A stretch of 64,000 nucleotides of DNA, taken from the NCBI RefSeq assembly GCF_013408985.1, contig NZ_JACBZT010000001.1:3162001-3226000 (forward strand), given 5' to 3'. The position numbers were made by a program, and so were the translations under genes. The DNA comes from Petropleomorpha daqingensis (GTDB lineage: Bacteria; Actinomycetota; Actinomycetes; Mycobacteriales; Geodermatophilaceae). A model generated the notes under the pieces. It had not been told where the DNA came from, searched no databases, and was given only the letters and a program-made list of their open reading frames with translations. Positions 7,926 through 16,417 of the stretch are shown here, piece by piece. Positions within the stretch are counted from its first letter, which is position 1, and every line of letters starts with the position of its first letter.

Positions 7926-9956
7926 TCAGGCCCAGTCCGCGCCGGACCAGCTGACGCCGCTCCAGCTCACGCCGGACCAGCTCACGCCGCTCCAGCTGAC
8001 ACCGGACCAGGACACGCCGCTCCAGCTGACACCGGACCAGCTCACGCCGCTCCAGCTGACACCGGACCAGGACACGCCGCTCCAGCTCACGCCGGACCAG
8101 CTGACACCGGACCACGACACACCGCTCCAGCTCACGCCGGACCAGCTGACACCGGACCAGCTGACACCGGACAGGGCCGGGTCGGCCTCGGGCGAGTCGG
8201 CCGGAGCCGGCTCCGCCGAGGGGTCGGTCGCGTCGGTGGCGGCCGCCTCCTGGTTGGTGGTGGCGACGTCCTCGGTGATCGTCTCGGCCGAGGACTGGTC
8301 GATGTCGGTGCCGGTCACGTCGACCTCACCGGTCACGGTCTGACCGTCGACCTCGACGTGGACCGAACCACGCGCGGCCTCGAGCGAACCGTTACCGGTC
8401 GAACGCGAGTAGTTCTGGACCGCGTCCGGGGTCGGGGCGTTCATGGCGGCGGCCAGGTCGATCAGGCCGCTGCCCTGCTGCGCCGGGGTGGCGTTCGGCA
8501 CGTGCTGGGCCGTCCCCATGAGGAGGGCCTTCACCTGGTCCGGGGTCAGGTCAGGACGCTGCGAGAGGAGCAGCGCCGCGGCACCCGAGACGACCGCGGT
8601 CGCCTGCGAGGTACCACTGCCGCGGAAGTACCGCTCGTCGATGACAGCCCCGGGGTGGGACTGGTCGAGGAACGAGTTCGGGCTCCGCAGGCTGACCACG
8701 TGCTCGCCAGGGGCGACCACGTCCGGGTTGCGGGTGCCGTCACCGTCGTTCGAGAACGTGGAGACGGTGTCGTCGGCCACGGTGGCCGTCCCGTTGGTGT
8801 TGTCGCTGCCGACCGCGATCAGGTACGGGTCGTAGGCGGGGTTGTTCACCTTCTGGGTGCCGAAGCCCTCGTTGCCGACGGCCACGACCACGACGATGCC
8901 CTTGTGCCAGGCCTGCTCGGCCGCGTAGGCCAGCGGGTCCAGCAGGTAGCTCTGGGTACCGTCGGTGCCGAAGGACATGTTCACGACGCGGATGTTGAAA
9001 CCGTTGTCGTGAGCGTGCTCGGTCACCCAGTCGATGGCGGCGATCGCCTGCGAGACGTCGGTGTGACCCAGGGCGTCAGCGACCTTGATGCTGACGATCC
9101 GGGCGTCCGGCGCCACGCCGACGTAGTCCGTCGAGTTGCCGGCGTAGTTCCCGGCAGCCGAGGAGTCACGACCGGCGATGATGCTGGCCATGGCGGTCCC
9201 GTGACCGTTGGTGTCCAGGTTCTCCACCGGCGTGCCGGCCTCGAACGACAGGTCCGGGCCGTAGACGACGTTGCCGCTGTCCATGCCCTGGACCGGGACG
9301 GTGCCCGAGTCGATGACCGCGACGTCGATGCCCTTGCCGGTCGCGCCGGCCTTCCACAGCGACGCGGCGCCGGTCTCGTTGTTGGTGATGTTGAACAGCG
9401 AGCCGGCCTGGGCAGCGACCCCGGACACGACGTCGGCGACGGTGTTCACCGCAGCGGTCGTCGTGTCGGCCACGGCCTGGGTCGTGTCCGTCACCGTGGT
9501 GGTCGTGTCCGCCACGGCGGTCGTGGCCACCGTGGTGGTCGTGCTCAGGACGCCCCCGAGCAGACCGCCGCCGAGGCTGTTGAGGGTCAGCGACGCGTCC
9601 TGGGTGACCTTGTCGACACCCGGGACGGCACGCAGCGCGTCGATGCGGTCACCCGGCACCTTGGCGCTGAAGCCCTGGAAGACCGAGTACTCCTGGCCGA
9701 CCGAACCGCCGAAAGCCTCGACAGCGCGCTCCGGCCCGTTCCCGGTACCAGCGGTCTCCTGGACGATCACCGGGACGAGGTCGGCCGAGGACGGCGTGGC
9801 GGCCTCGGCCACCGATGCCATCGCCGGCCCGGCCACGCCCGCGGCCAGGAAGGCAGCGGTCGCGACGGTCGCGACCCTGCGTGCGTGCTGGGGCAGCCCG
9901 CCCCATGTCACGCCACGAGAGAAGGAAGCGGTCGCTTCCTCTCGCTTGAGCACCAC
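7926..9956 (-). CDS. Secreted S8 subtilase with C-terminal SGVSW repeats
   Basis: 676 residues from the GTG at 9954-9956 (or 9951-9953); the most upstream GTG at 9960-9962 overlaps the ribosome site GGAGG (9962-9966). A basic N-terminus and hydrophobic stretch ending near AMASVAEA form a signal peptide. An inhibitor_I9-like propeptide follows (VPVIVQE to PGVDKVTQD), then a Ser/Thr/Val/Ala linker. The catalytic triad is D216 (AVIDSG), H252 (NGHGTAM) and S450 (GSGTSQAT). The C-terminus is an acidic Ala/Pro/Glu linker, fifteen exact SGVSW pentapeptides (596-670) and the tail SGADWA. The protease is probably exported and self-matured; the repeat may anchor it, bind a partner or be its own substrate. 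The GGDEF-EAL gene follows in the same operon. Confidence 0.92.
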   Translation of the reverse strand: MVLKREEATASFSRGVTWGGLPQHARRVATVATAAFLAAGVAGPAMASVAEAATPSSADLVPVIVQETAGTGNGPERAVEAFGGSVGQEYSVFQGFSAKVPGDRIDALRAVPGVDKVTQDASLTLNSLGGGLLGGVLSTTTTVATTAVADTTTTVTDTTQAVADTTTAAVNTVADVVSGVAAQAGSLFNITNNETGAASLWKAGATGKGIDVAVIDSGTVPVQGMDSGNVVYGPDLSFEAGTPVENLDTNGHGTAMASIIAGRDSSAAGNYAGNSTDYVGVAPDARIVSIKVADALGHTDVSQAIAAIDWVTEHAHDNGFNIRVVNMSFGTDGTQSYLLDPLAYAAEQAWHKGIVVVVAVGNEGFGTQKVNNPAYDPYLIAVGSDNTNGTATVADDTVSTFSNDGDGTRNPDVVAPGEHVVSLRSPNSFLDQSHPGAVIDERYFRGSGTSQATAVVSGAAALLLSQRPDLTPDQVKALLMGTAQHVPNATPAQQGSGLIDLAAAMNAPTPDAVQNYSRSTGNGSLEAARGSVHVEVDGQTVTGEVDVTGTDIDQSSAETITEDVATTNQEAAATDATDPSAEPAPADSPEADPALSGVSWSGVSWSGVSWSGVSWSGVSWSGVSWSGVSWSGVSWSGVSWSGVSWSGVSWSGVSWSGVSWSGVSWSGVSWSGADWA
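7947..8171 (-). repeat. Coding tandem repeat: 15 copies of a 15-bp SGVSW unit
   Basis: Fifteen in-frame 15-bp units (225 bp) encode SGVSW without any amino-acid change. At DNA level many units alternate between AGC- and TCC-type first codons, giving a higher-order period of 30 bp, with scattered synonymous changes (for example near 8115). Perfect protein conservation despite synonymous variation suggests selection on the peptide rather than recent replication slippage alone. Confidence 0.95.
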
Positions 9957-10248
9957 GTGCACCTCCGTGTGTTGGTTGCAGTGCCTTGCGCAAAGGGAGT
10001 CGGCACGCGGAGGCGCAAGCTGTATGCGCTCAAGCGAGGAGAGTGGCGGAGCCTCACCCCTCCGGGGGGTGTGCCGCGCCGGGAGTGGAGATCACGGCCC
10101 GAACCGATCACGCTGCGTCGCCGCTCACGCGCTCTCGGCGGCCGTCGCCGTGACCCTCCGTCAACGGTCCCTGACGGTGCGAACGGGTGCGGCGCGTCGC
10201 CCCTGACCTGCACGGACACCCGGAGCGCCGTGGCTAGCGTCCGGCGCC
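9957..10248. other. Divergent intergenic region, subtilase / polysaccharide deacetylase
   Basis: About 290 bp carrying the control regions of two divergent exported proteins. A hairpin CACCCC-N5-GGGGTG lies at 10055-10071. I looked for a GEMM (c-di-GMP) or ydaO (c-di-AMP) riboswitch because of the neighbouring genes and did not recognise one. No clear -35/-10 pair was found by eye. Confidence 0.4.
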
Positions 10249-11100
10249 ATGGACCGACGACGGTTCCTGCTCCTCCTGGCCGCCGGGCTCGCCGGTGCCG
10301 CGGTGGCCCACGGCGCCGAGCAGCTGCCCATGGCCGAGGCCGCGGCGTCCCGCCCCGCCCGACAGCAGCCGCCCGCCCCGGCCGCCGCCCAGCAGCCGGC
10401 CGGGCCGGCTCCCGTCGTCCCGGTGCCGGCCGACCCGCCGGTGGGGGTGGTCAGCAGCCTGCCGGGGGAGGGGACCGCGCTGGCGCTGACCATCGACGAC
10501 GGCGTGAGCGACGAGGTCGTCGGCGCTTACGCGCAGCTGGCCCTGGACACCGGGATCCGGCTGACCTTCTTCCCGAACGGCTGCTACCGCTCGTGGACCG
10601 ACCGCGCGGCCGTCCTCCGCCCCCTGGTCGACTCCGGTCAGGTCGCGCTGGGCAACCACACCTGGTCGCACCGCGACCTGACCACCCTGGCCGACGCGGA
10701 CGTCGCCGGGGAGATCGCGCGCAACCGCGACTTCCTGCAGGACACCTTCGGCGCCGGGGGCACCCCGTTCTTCCGTCCCCCGTACGGCGCCCACGACGAG
10801 CGCGTCGACCGGATCGCGGCCGAGCAGGGGCACCCGACCGTCGTCATGTGGAACGGCACCCTCGGCGACGACCGGCTGCTCTCCGGCGAGGAGCTGCTCG
10901 GGTTCGCACGGCAGTGGTTCGCCGCCCAGGCGATCGTGATCGGCCACGCCAACCACCCCCCGGTCACCACCGTCTACGGGCAGCTGCTCGACCTGATGGC
11001 CGAGCGCGGCCTGCACACGGTCACCCTCGCCGACGTCTGGGCACGGCCGGCCGACCGGCTGGGCGGGCTGTCCGGCAGCGCCGTCGCCCCGGTGCGCTGA
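10249..11100 (+). CDS. Exported polysaccharide deacetylase (NodB homology, CE4)
   Basis: 283 residues. The N-terminus MDRRRFLLLLAAGLAGAAVAHG is a Tat-like or Sec signal (RR pair, then a hydrophobic core), followed by an Ala/Pro-rich linker. NodB motifs: TIDDG (motif 1, usually TFDDG), NHTWSH (motif 2, metal-binding H-x3-H), RPPYG (motif 3), and MWNGT and IGHANH in the positions of motifs 4 and 5. CE4 enzymes remove acetyl groups from chitin, peptidoglycan or other N-acetylated glycans. The substrate cannot be read from the sequence. The gene stands alone, divergent from the subtilase. Confidence 0.88.
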   Translation: MDRRRFLLLLAAGLAGAAVAHGAEQLPMAEAAASRPARQQPPAPAAAQQPAGPAPVVPVPADPPVGVVSSLPGEGTALALTIDDGVSDEVVGAYAQLALDTGIRLTFFPNGCYRSWTDRAAVLRPLVDSGQVALGNHTWSHRDLTTLADADVAGEIARNRDFLQDTFGAGGTPFFRPPYGAHDERVDRIAAEQGHPTVVMWNGTLGDDRLLSGEELLGFARQWFAAQAIVIGHANHPPVTTVYGQLLDLMAERGLHTVTLADVWARPADRLGGLSGSAVAPVR

Positions 11101-11185
11101 GCCCGGACGGACCCGACCTGCGGGGCCTCCGGTTCTCCGCGAGAGTGATCACCGGCAAGGCCGTCGCACGGGAACGGAGCACTGC

Positions 11186-11965
11186 ATGGCTGTCACCGGG
11201 TCGCTCGAGGGGCGCGTCGCCCTGGTCACCGGCGGAGCGAGCGGCCTGGGCCGCGCGACCTGCCTCGCGCTCGCCGAGGCCGGCGCGCACGTGGCCATCG
11301 CCGACATCGACGCCCAGGGCAGCGAGCAGACCCGGGCGCTGGTCACCGACGCCGGTGGCTCGGCCGACGTCGTCCCGCTCGACGTCACCGACGACGAGAA
11401 CCGCCGCCGCGTCGTCGCCGAGCTGTTCGACCGGCACGGCGACGCCTTCGACGTCCTCGTGAACGTGGCCGGCATCGACCGGCCCGGCTACATCACCGAC
11501 ATCGACCTCGCCGACTACCGGCTCGTGCAGGCGGTCAACTGCGAGGGACCTGTCTTCCTGACCAGCGAGTTCATGAAGCGGGTGCAGCACCTGCCCGAGG
11601 GCCGCACGGCCGACGTCGTCCACATCGTCTCGCTGTCGGCGATCACCTCCGGCAGCGGCGCGATCGCCTACAACGGCTCGAAGGCCGGCTTCCGCAACGC
11701 GACCAGGTGCATCCAGCGCGAGCTCCGGGAGAAGGCGGTCCAGCTGCCCGACGGCGGCGAGCGGCCGTTCCCGTGCCGCGTGCAGAGCGTCGTGCCGGCG
11801 GCCATGGACACGCCGATGATGGAGCAGTGGGGCATCCCGTCCCACCTGATGATGCCGCCCTCCGCCGTGGCAGAGACCGTCCGCACGTTGGTGCTGCTGC
11901 ACCCGGCGGCCTATGTTCCCGAGATGCAGATCGTGCCGCGGCTCGAGCCGAACTTCCCCCGCTGA
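11186..11965 (+). CDS. Short-chain dehydrogenase/reductase (classical SDR)
   Basis: 259 residues. TGGASGLGRA is the TGxxxGxG cofactor motif, ADID after the second strand suggests NAD preference, NVAG is the NNAG-like motif, and AYNGSKAGF is the catalytic YxxxK. Substrate unknown. A small acidic protein gene starts 11 bp downstream, so the two are likely one operon. Confidence 0.88.
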   Translation: MAVTGSLEGRVALVTGGASGLGRATCLALAEAGAHVAIADIDAQGSEQTRALVTDAGGSADVVPLDVTDDENRRRVVAELFDRHGDAFDVLVNVAGIDRPGYITDIDLADYRLVQAVNCEGPVFLTSEFMKRVQHLPEGRTADVVHIVSLSAITSGSGAIAYNGSKAGFRNATRCIQRELREKAVQLPDGGERPFPCRVQSVVPAAMDTPMMEQWGIPSHLMMPPSAVAETVRTLVLLHPAAYVPEMQIVPRLEPNFPR

Positions 11966-11976
11966 GGAGATCTGCG

Positions 11977-12249
11977 ATGGACCGCGATGACCTCCCCGAC
12001 ACCGCGATGGCCTCCGGCTCCGACGCCGGCGAGCCGGGCGAGCACCTGGGTCCCGCCGACCTCGGGCCCGACGAGCAGCGGCTGCTGCAGGCCCTGGAGA
12101 GCGACATCGACCGCTCGCCGGACGAGGACGCCGACCTGCTGGTCGAGGCGGCCGAGGACGAGGCGCCGCTGCCGGCGCAGGGCGGGGCCCAGGACGACGG
12201 CCTGAGCCCGCGCTTCTCCGCCCCCGACAGCGGGCCGACGGCCCCCTAG
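11977..12249 (+). CDS. Small acidic hypothetical protein
   Basis: 90 residues from ATG with ribosome site GAGGAGA at 11964-11970. It is rich in Asp, Glu, Gly, Pro and Ala (MDRDDLPDTAMASGSDAGEP), with one short helix-like segment DEQRLLQALESDIDRSPDED. No domain is recognised and it is probably largely disordered. It overlaps the convergent phytochrome gene by 4 bp. Confidence 0.65.
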   Translation: MDRDDLPDTAMASGSDAGEPGEHLGPADLGPDEQRLLQALESDIDRSPDEDADLLVEAAEDEAPLPAQGGAQDDGLSPRFSAPDSGPTAP

Positions 12250-14555
12250 CCGGCGAGCCGGACGGCGACCAGCGCGACGTCGTCCTCGGTGCGCTCGGCG
12301 GGCAGCATCCCGGCCAGCAGCTCGTCGCTGACCTCCTCCACCGGTCGCTGCCGCAGCCCGGCGAGCAGCTGCTGCAGCTGCTCGACGCCGTCGTCGAAGA
12401 CCTGGTCGCGGCGCTCGACCAGCCCGTCGGTGTAGAGCAGCAGCGTCGAACCGGGCTCCAGCACGGCCTCGGTGTCGGTGCGGTCGGTCGTCGGCTCGAC
12501 GCCGAGCATCAGCCCCCGCGCGGAGAGCACCTGCTGCGCGCCGTCCGGGCCGACGACCAGCGGCGGCAGGTGACCGGCGTTCGACCAGCGCAGCACCCGC
12601 GACCCGTCGTCGGCGTGCGCCAGCCGGGCGACCAGGACGGTCGCCATGGCGCCGAGCCCGAGGCCGTCGATCGCGGCGTCGAGGCGGGCGAGCACCTGCG
12701 CCGGGCTCTGCGCGCTGTCGTAGGCGATGCCGCGGAGCAGCCCGCGCAGCTGCGCCATGCAGGCCGCCGCCTCGGTGTCGTGGCCGGCGACGTCGCCGAT
12801 CACCAGCATCGTCGAGCCGTCGGGCTGGGCGAACACGTCGTACCAGTCACCGCCGACCTGGGCCTCCCGGGCCGCGGGCACGTAGCGCACGGCGATCTCG
12901 AGGTGCCCCGGCTGCGGCGGATCGGTGAGCAGGCTGCGCTGCAGGGTCTCGGCCGCGCGCACGATGCTGCGCGAGCGGGCGTAGAGCGCCTCGAGCAGGT
13001 GGGTGCGCAGCTCGTTCGCCTCGGCGACCTGCTGCCCGGTCCACGGCTCCGACCGGCCGCGCACGGTCTCGCGCCACCTGTCGAACGACTTGCGGGGGGA
13101 GAGGCGGATCTCCTCGCCCTCTCGCTCGGCGATCGCCTTGTTGTGCGGGTCGCCGCCCCAGTCGATCTGCCGCACCCTCTCACCGCGGACCCACAGCACG
13201 AACTGGCCCTCGGGCAGCGGCAGCACGAGCGCGCCGCACGCCAGGTCCAGCGGCGCCCCCAGCTGCGGCGCCTGATCCGGCAGCGCGTCGGTGGCGACGA
13301 CGTCCGCGCCGCGCCCGGCGGCCCACGCGGCGACCGCCTCGGCCAGCCCCGAGGGCAGCTCCGCGCCGCGGGTGGCGGTGTGCCCCTGCAGCCGGACGAC
13401 GACGCTGTCGGCGGGCAGCAGGTCGAGCAGGTCCGGCGAGCCCATCAGGGTGTCGGCGAGCGGGCGGTCCTCGTCGAGCGTGGCCGCGGTGAGCCAGGCC
13501 AGCGTCGAGCGCACCTGCAGCGCGCGCTCGGTCTCCTCCTCCTTGGCCCGGTCCACCAGCCGCAGCGACAGCGTCGAGCCGAGGAACTCCGCCGCCGCCC
13601 GGGTCGCGTACGGCGGGGCGTGCGGCCCGGCGTAGTGGTGGCAGGCGATGAGGCCCCACAACGTGTCGTCGCGCAGCAGCGAGATCGACATCGAGGCGCG
13701 CACGCCCATGTTCTTCAGGTACTCGAGGTGGATCGGCGAGACGCTGCGCAGCGTCGAGAAGGTGAGGTCCAGCGGGAGGCCGTTGCCGGGGTGGTCGACC
13801 GGGGTCAGCCGCGACGGCACGTAGTCGACGTCGGAGATCAGCCGGATCCAGTTCTTCTCGTACAGCGCCCGCGCCTGCGCCGGGATGTCGCTGGCCGGGT
13901 AGTGCAGCCCCAGGAACGAGTTGAGGTGCTCCGCCCTGGCCTCGGCGACGACCTCGCCGTTGTAGTCGGCGTCGTAGCGGTAGACCATCACGCGGTCGAA
14001 GCCGGTCAGGGTGCGCACCGCCCGGGCGGTGATGTCGTACAGCTCCTCGAGCGAGCTCGCCCGGTTCAGCTCGCCGATCGTGCCGCGCACCGCCTGGTAG
14101 GTGTTCGGGAAGGAGAACGGCCGCGGCCCGCGGGCCGGCTCGAGCTCGACGACGAGGCTGGTGACCCCTTCACCCGTGTCGTTGGGCCGGATCACCGCGC
14201 GGTGCAGGATCGCGTCGACCGGCACCGGCGTGCCGTCGACCTCGAGCATCAGCTCGACCGGGTTGCGCTCGCGCAGGTCGCCGAAGGCGCTCGCCGAGCG
14301 GGCGACCAGGTCGGCCGGGACGACGCCGAGCACCTCCTCCAGCGGCCGGCCGAGGGCCTGCTCCGGCCGCACACCGGTGAGCGTCGCCAGGTTCTCCGAC
14401 ACCTGCTGGACGACGAGCTCCGGCTCGCTGACCGCGAGCAGCACGCCCCGCGGCTGGATGCTGCCGGGGATGTGGATCGGCTCACGCGCGCAGTTGTCGA
14501 GGTCGACCGGCGTCCCGGGCGCGAGCCAGTCGACCTCGGGGGTCGGGCCGGTCAC
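12246..14555 (-). CDS. Bacteriophytochrome with SpoIIE/PP2C phosphatase output
   Basis: 769 residues. The GTG start overlaps the heme oxygenase stop as GTGA. Order: PAS-like N-terminus with the biliverdin-binding cysteine at residue 22 (NC followed by EPIHIPGSIQPRG), GAF domain with PASDIP at 220-225, PHY domain with a tongue motif SPRKSF and a conserved Trp-Gly segment, a linker helix, then a SpoIIE/PP2C phosphatase (VGGDWYD with Asp570, IGDVAGHD, YTDGLVERRD). There is no histidine kinase domain. It should sense red/far-red light through biliverdin and control dephosphorylation, typically of an anti-sigma-factor antagonist in a partner-switching system. No RsbV/RsbW-like gene is in the window. 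The metal-binding aspartates look intact. Confidence 0.95.
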   Translation of the reverse strand: MTGPTPEVDWLAPGTPVDLDNCAREPIHIPGSIQPRGVLLAVSEPELVVQQVSENLATLTGVRPEQALGRPLEEVLGVVPADLVARSASAFGDLRERNPVELMLEVDGTPVPVDAILHRAVIRPNDTGEGVTSLVVELEPARGPRPFSFPNTYQAVRGTIGELNRASSLEELYDITARAVRTLTGFDRVMVYRYDADYNGEVVAEARAEHLNSFLGLHYPASDIPAQARALYEKNWIRLISDVDYVPSRLTPVDHPGNGLPLDLTFSTLRSVSPIHLEYLKNMGVRASMSISLLRDDTLWGLIACHHYAGPHAPPYATRAAAEFLGSTLSLRLVDRAKEEETERALQVRSTLAWLTAATLDEDRPLADTLMGSPDLLDLLPADSVVVRLQGHTATRGAELPSGLAEAVAAWAAGRGADVVATDALPDQAPQLGAPLDLACGALVLPLPEGQFVLWVRGERVRQIDWGGDPHNKAIAEREGEEIRLSPRKSFDRWRETVRGRSEPWTGQQVAEANELRTHLLEALYARSRSIVRAAETLQRSLLTDPPQPGHLEIAVRYVPAAREAQVGGDWYDVFAQPDGSTMLVIGDVAGHDTEAAACMAQLRGLLRGIAYDSAQSPAQVLARLDAAIDGLGLGAMATVLVARLAHADDGSRVLRWSNAGHLPPLVVGPDGAQQVLSARGLMLGVEPTTDRTDTEAVLEPGSTLLLYTDGLVERRDQVFDDGVEQLQQLLAGLRQRPVEEVSDELLAGMLPAERTEDDVALVAVRLAG

Positions 14556-15145
14556 GCCGCCACCGGCGCGCACCACTCCGCGAGCGACCGGAACGTCGCG
14601 CCTGCCGCGGCCACCACCCGCTGCGGGTCCTGCGTGCGCTCACGGGTGAACCGTCGGAACGCGTGCCACATGGCGCCGGTCTCGGCGCCGTAGGGCGAGA
14701 AGGCCTGCAGCCGCCCGGTCGCGGCCAGGTCGGGCAGCGTCGCCAGGTGGCGGGAGATGAACGTGCCGCCCAGCGTCGAGCCCTCGAGCACGTACAGCCG
14801 GCCGAGCGCCTCGTCGGTGCCGGCGACGGCGGGCAGCTCCGGGCGGTCGTCGGCGGACGGCTCGGCCCCCAGCATCCGCAGGTCGGCGGCGAACAGCACG
14901 CTGCGCCGTCGCCTCGCCCAGTCGACGTCGGCGGCGTCGGCCGGCTCGCGCTCGGCCCAGACGTCCAGCCCGTGCTCGGCGGCCTGCCAGAAGCCGTGCA
15001 GCAGGGTGAGGACGGCGGTCAGGCGGTCCCGGTCCAGTGCAGGACTCATGAGGTCGAGGGTGCTCTCGACCTGCTCGTGCTCGTGCGCGGTCGCCGTCCG
15101 CAGGCTCTGCAGGACATCGGCGCGGTCGCGTGCCCCTGCAGCCAT
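14552..15145 (-). CDS. Heme oxygenase, biliverdin-producing (BphO-like)
   Basis: 197 residues from the ATG at 15143-15145; the frame stays open far upstream over the regulator and proline genes, but that part is a shadow. The sequence begins VLQSLRTATAHEHEQVESTLDLM, in which the histidine of TAHEHEQVE is the expected proximal heme ligand, and GRLYVLEGSTLGGTFISRHL is the distal-helix motif (VLEGSTLGG). The enzyme opens heme to biliverdin, the phytochrome chromophore. The 4-bp overlap with the phytochrome gene couples the two, as in many bphO-bphP pairs. Confidence 0.93.
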   Translation of the reverse strand: MAAGARDRADVLQSLRTATAHEHEQVESTLDLMSPALDRDRLTAVLTLLHGFWQAAEHGLDVWAEREPADAADVDWARRRRSVLFAADLRMLGAEPSADDRPELPAVAGTDEALGRLYVLEGSTLGGTFISRHLATLPDLAATGRLQAFSPYGAETGAMWHAFRRFTRERTQDPQRVVAAAGATFRSLAEWCAPVAA

Positions 15146-15156
15146 CACTTGCGAGT

Positions 15157-16278
15157 TTACGGTCTCCAGTCCAGACGCGCCGCCCTCAGGGCGGTGTGCA
15201 GCAGCAACCGGTCGCCGCCGTCGGCGAGATCGAGGCCGGTGAGCTCCCGCACCCGGCCCAGCCGGTAGTACAGCGTCTGCCGGTGCACGCCGAGCGCGTC
15301 GGCCGCCCGCTGCGCGCTGCCGGCGCTGTCGAGGAAGACCTCGGCGGTGGCGGCGAGCAGCGGCTCGGCCAGCAGCGGGGCGACGGCCGGGTCCGGACCC
15401 GGGAGGGCGGTGATCGCCCGCCACGCGCCCAGCTCGGCCCAGTGCGCCACCGGGGAGAACTCGGGGACGGCGGCGGCCACCCGGGCGGCGGCGCGGGCCT
15501 GCGCCCACTGCCCGGGCAGGTCGCCGAACCCGGTGCCGACGGCGGAGAGCCCGGCGCTGCTCCCGGCCGGCAGGGCACGCAGCGCCGCGGCGGTCAGCGC
15601 CGAGGCCGGTCGCAGGTCCCCGGGGGAGCCCAGCGGCACCAGCACGGCCGCAACCGGGTCGTCGACGACCGCGCCGACCGTGCCGATCCCGGGGGGACGC
15701 CAGCCGGCCGGCAGCGGGCCGGGCGGCACCAGCGCGACCAGCACCTGCGCCGCGGTCGGCCCCAGCCGCTCGGCCATCGCCCGCGCGGCCCGGTCGCGGG
15801 CGGCGCCGCTGCCGGTCAGCGCGGGCGGCAGCAGGCGATCGAGCGCGTCCTCCGCCGGTTCGCGCACGGCCAGCAGCCGGCCGGCGTCGGCGGCCAGCTC
15901 CACCGCGGCGGCCAGCGCCGCGTCGTCGCCGTCGTCGGGATCGGTGCGGCCCTCGTCGAGCAGCCAGAAGTAGCCGTGCGTGCGGCCGGCGTGCCGGACC
16001 GGGAGGACCAGCCGGGTGCGGATGCCGGCCTCGGGGTCGGCGGGCGTCCGCAGCGGCCCCTCCGCCCGGGCGATCCCGAACTCCTCGAACCAGCGGCGGG
16101 TCTCCGGCGGCGAACCACGGGTCAGGATCGACCGGGTCCGGACGGCGTCCATCCCACCGGCCGCCTCCCCGTCGTGGGCGCAGAACGCCAGCAGCGTGAA
16201 CTCGGCGTCCTCCAGCGTCGCCGGGGCGCCCAGCAGCCCGGACACCTGGTCCACCAGTTCCTGCAACTCGTCGCGCAC
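15157..16278 (-). CDS. PucR/CdaR-family regulator, likely of proline catabolism
   Basis: 373 residues from the GTG at 16276-16278, with AGGAGG at 16283-16288. The C-terminus has the PucR helix-turn-helix: FLDSAGSAQRAADALGVHRQTLYYRLGRVRELTG. The central part is the GAF/GGDEF-like sensor region of CdaR-type regulators. It is divergent from proline dehydrogenase (139 bp between starts), the arrangement known for PucR-type activators of proline catabolism in mycobacteria. Proline as inducer is inferred from this context. Its stop lies 11 bp before the heme oxygenase start on the same strand, so read-through is possible. Confidence 0.85.
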   Translation of the reverse strand: MRDELQELVDQVSGLLGAPATLEDAEFTLLAFCAHDGEAAGGMDAVRTRSILTRGSPPETRRWFEEFGIARAEGPLRTPADPEAGIRTRLVLPVRHAGRTHGYFWLLDEGRTDPDDGDDAALAAAVELAADAGRLLAVREPAEDALDRLLPPALTGSGAARDRAARAMAERLGPTAAQVLVALVPPGPLPAGWRPPGIGTVGAVVDDPVAAVLVPLGSPGDLRPASALTAAALRALPAGSSAGLSAVGTGFGDLPGQWAQARAAARVAAAVPEFSPVAHWAELGAWRAITALPGPDPAVAPLLAEPLLAATAEVFLDSAGSAQRAADALGVHRQTLYYRLGRVRELTGLDLADGGDRLLLHTALRAARLDWRP

Positions 16279-16417
16279 GAGCCCTCCTTCCTTGTACAGG
16301 TGTATGAAAGCAGGAGGGGTGAGGTCGTACGTCTGTCGCTGGTCCCGGCGCGTCCGGGTGCTTAGCGTCGGAGGTGTTGTCGGCTGTTCTCTCCGGGTTC
16401 CTGGAGGTGGTTTCCCC
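16279..16417. promoter_or_regulatory. Divergent control region, PucR regulator / proline dehydrogenase
   Basis: 139 bp shared by two divergent starts. It holds an AT-richer patch (TTGTACAGGTGTATGAAAG, 16292-16310) suited to the regulator promoter, and the GGAGG ribosome site of proline dehydrogenase (16403-16407). No clear symmetric operator was found by eye. Confidence 0.4.

Noticed and set aside
7947-8171. The 15/30-bp repeat as a possible CRISPR array
   Set aside because: Units are contiguous with no spacers and form an in-frame coding repeat.
9957-10248. A c-di-GMP or c-di-AMP riboswitch upstream of the subtilase or deacetylase
   Set aside because: The conserved core sequences of these riboswitch classes were not recognised on either strand; only short GC-rich hairpins are present. 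A covariance-model search (Infernal/Rfam) would decide.
5433-11462. A 2009-codon plus-strand open frame over the subtilase and GGDEF-EAL genes, with Pro/Ala/His/Thr repeats
   Set aside because: It is the antisense shadow of well-recognised minus-strand genes; its repeats are the complement of the SGVSW array and its residues are Arg/Gly/Val-rich noise typical of high-GC shadows.
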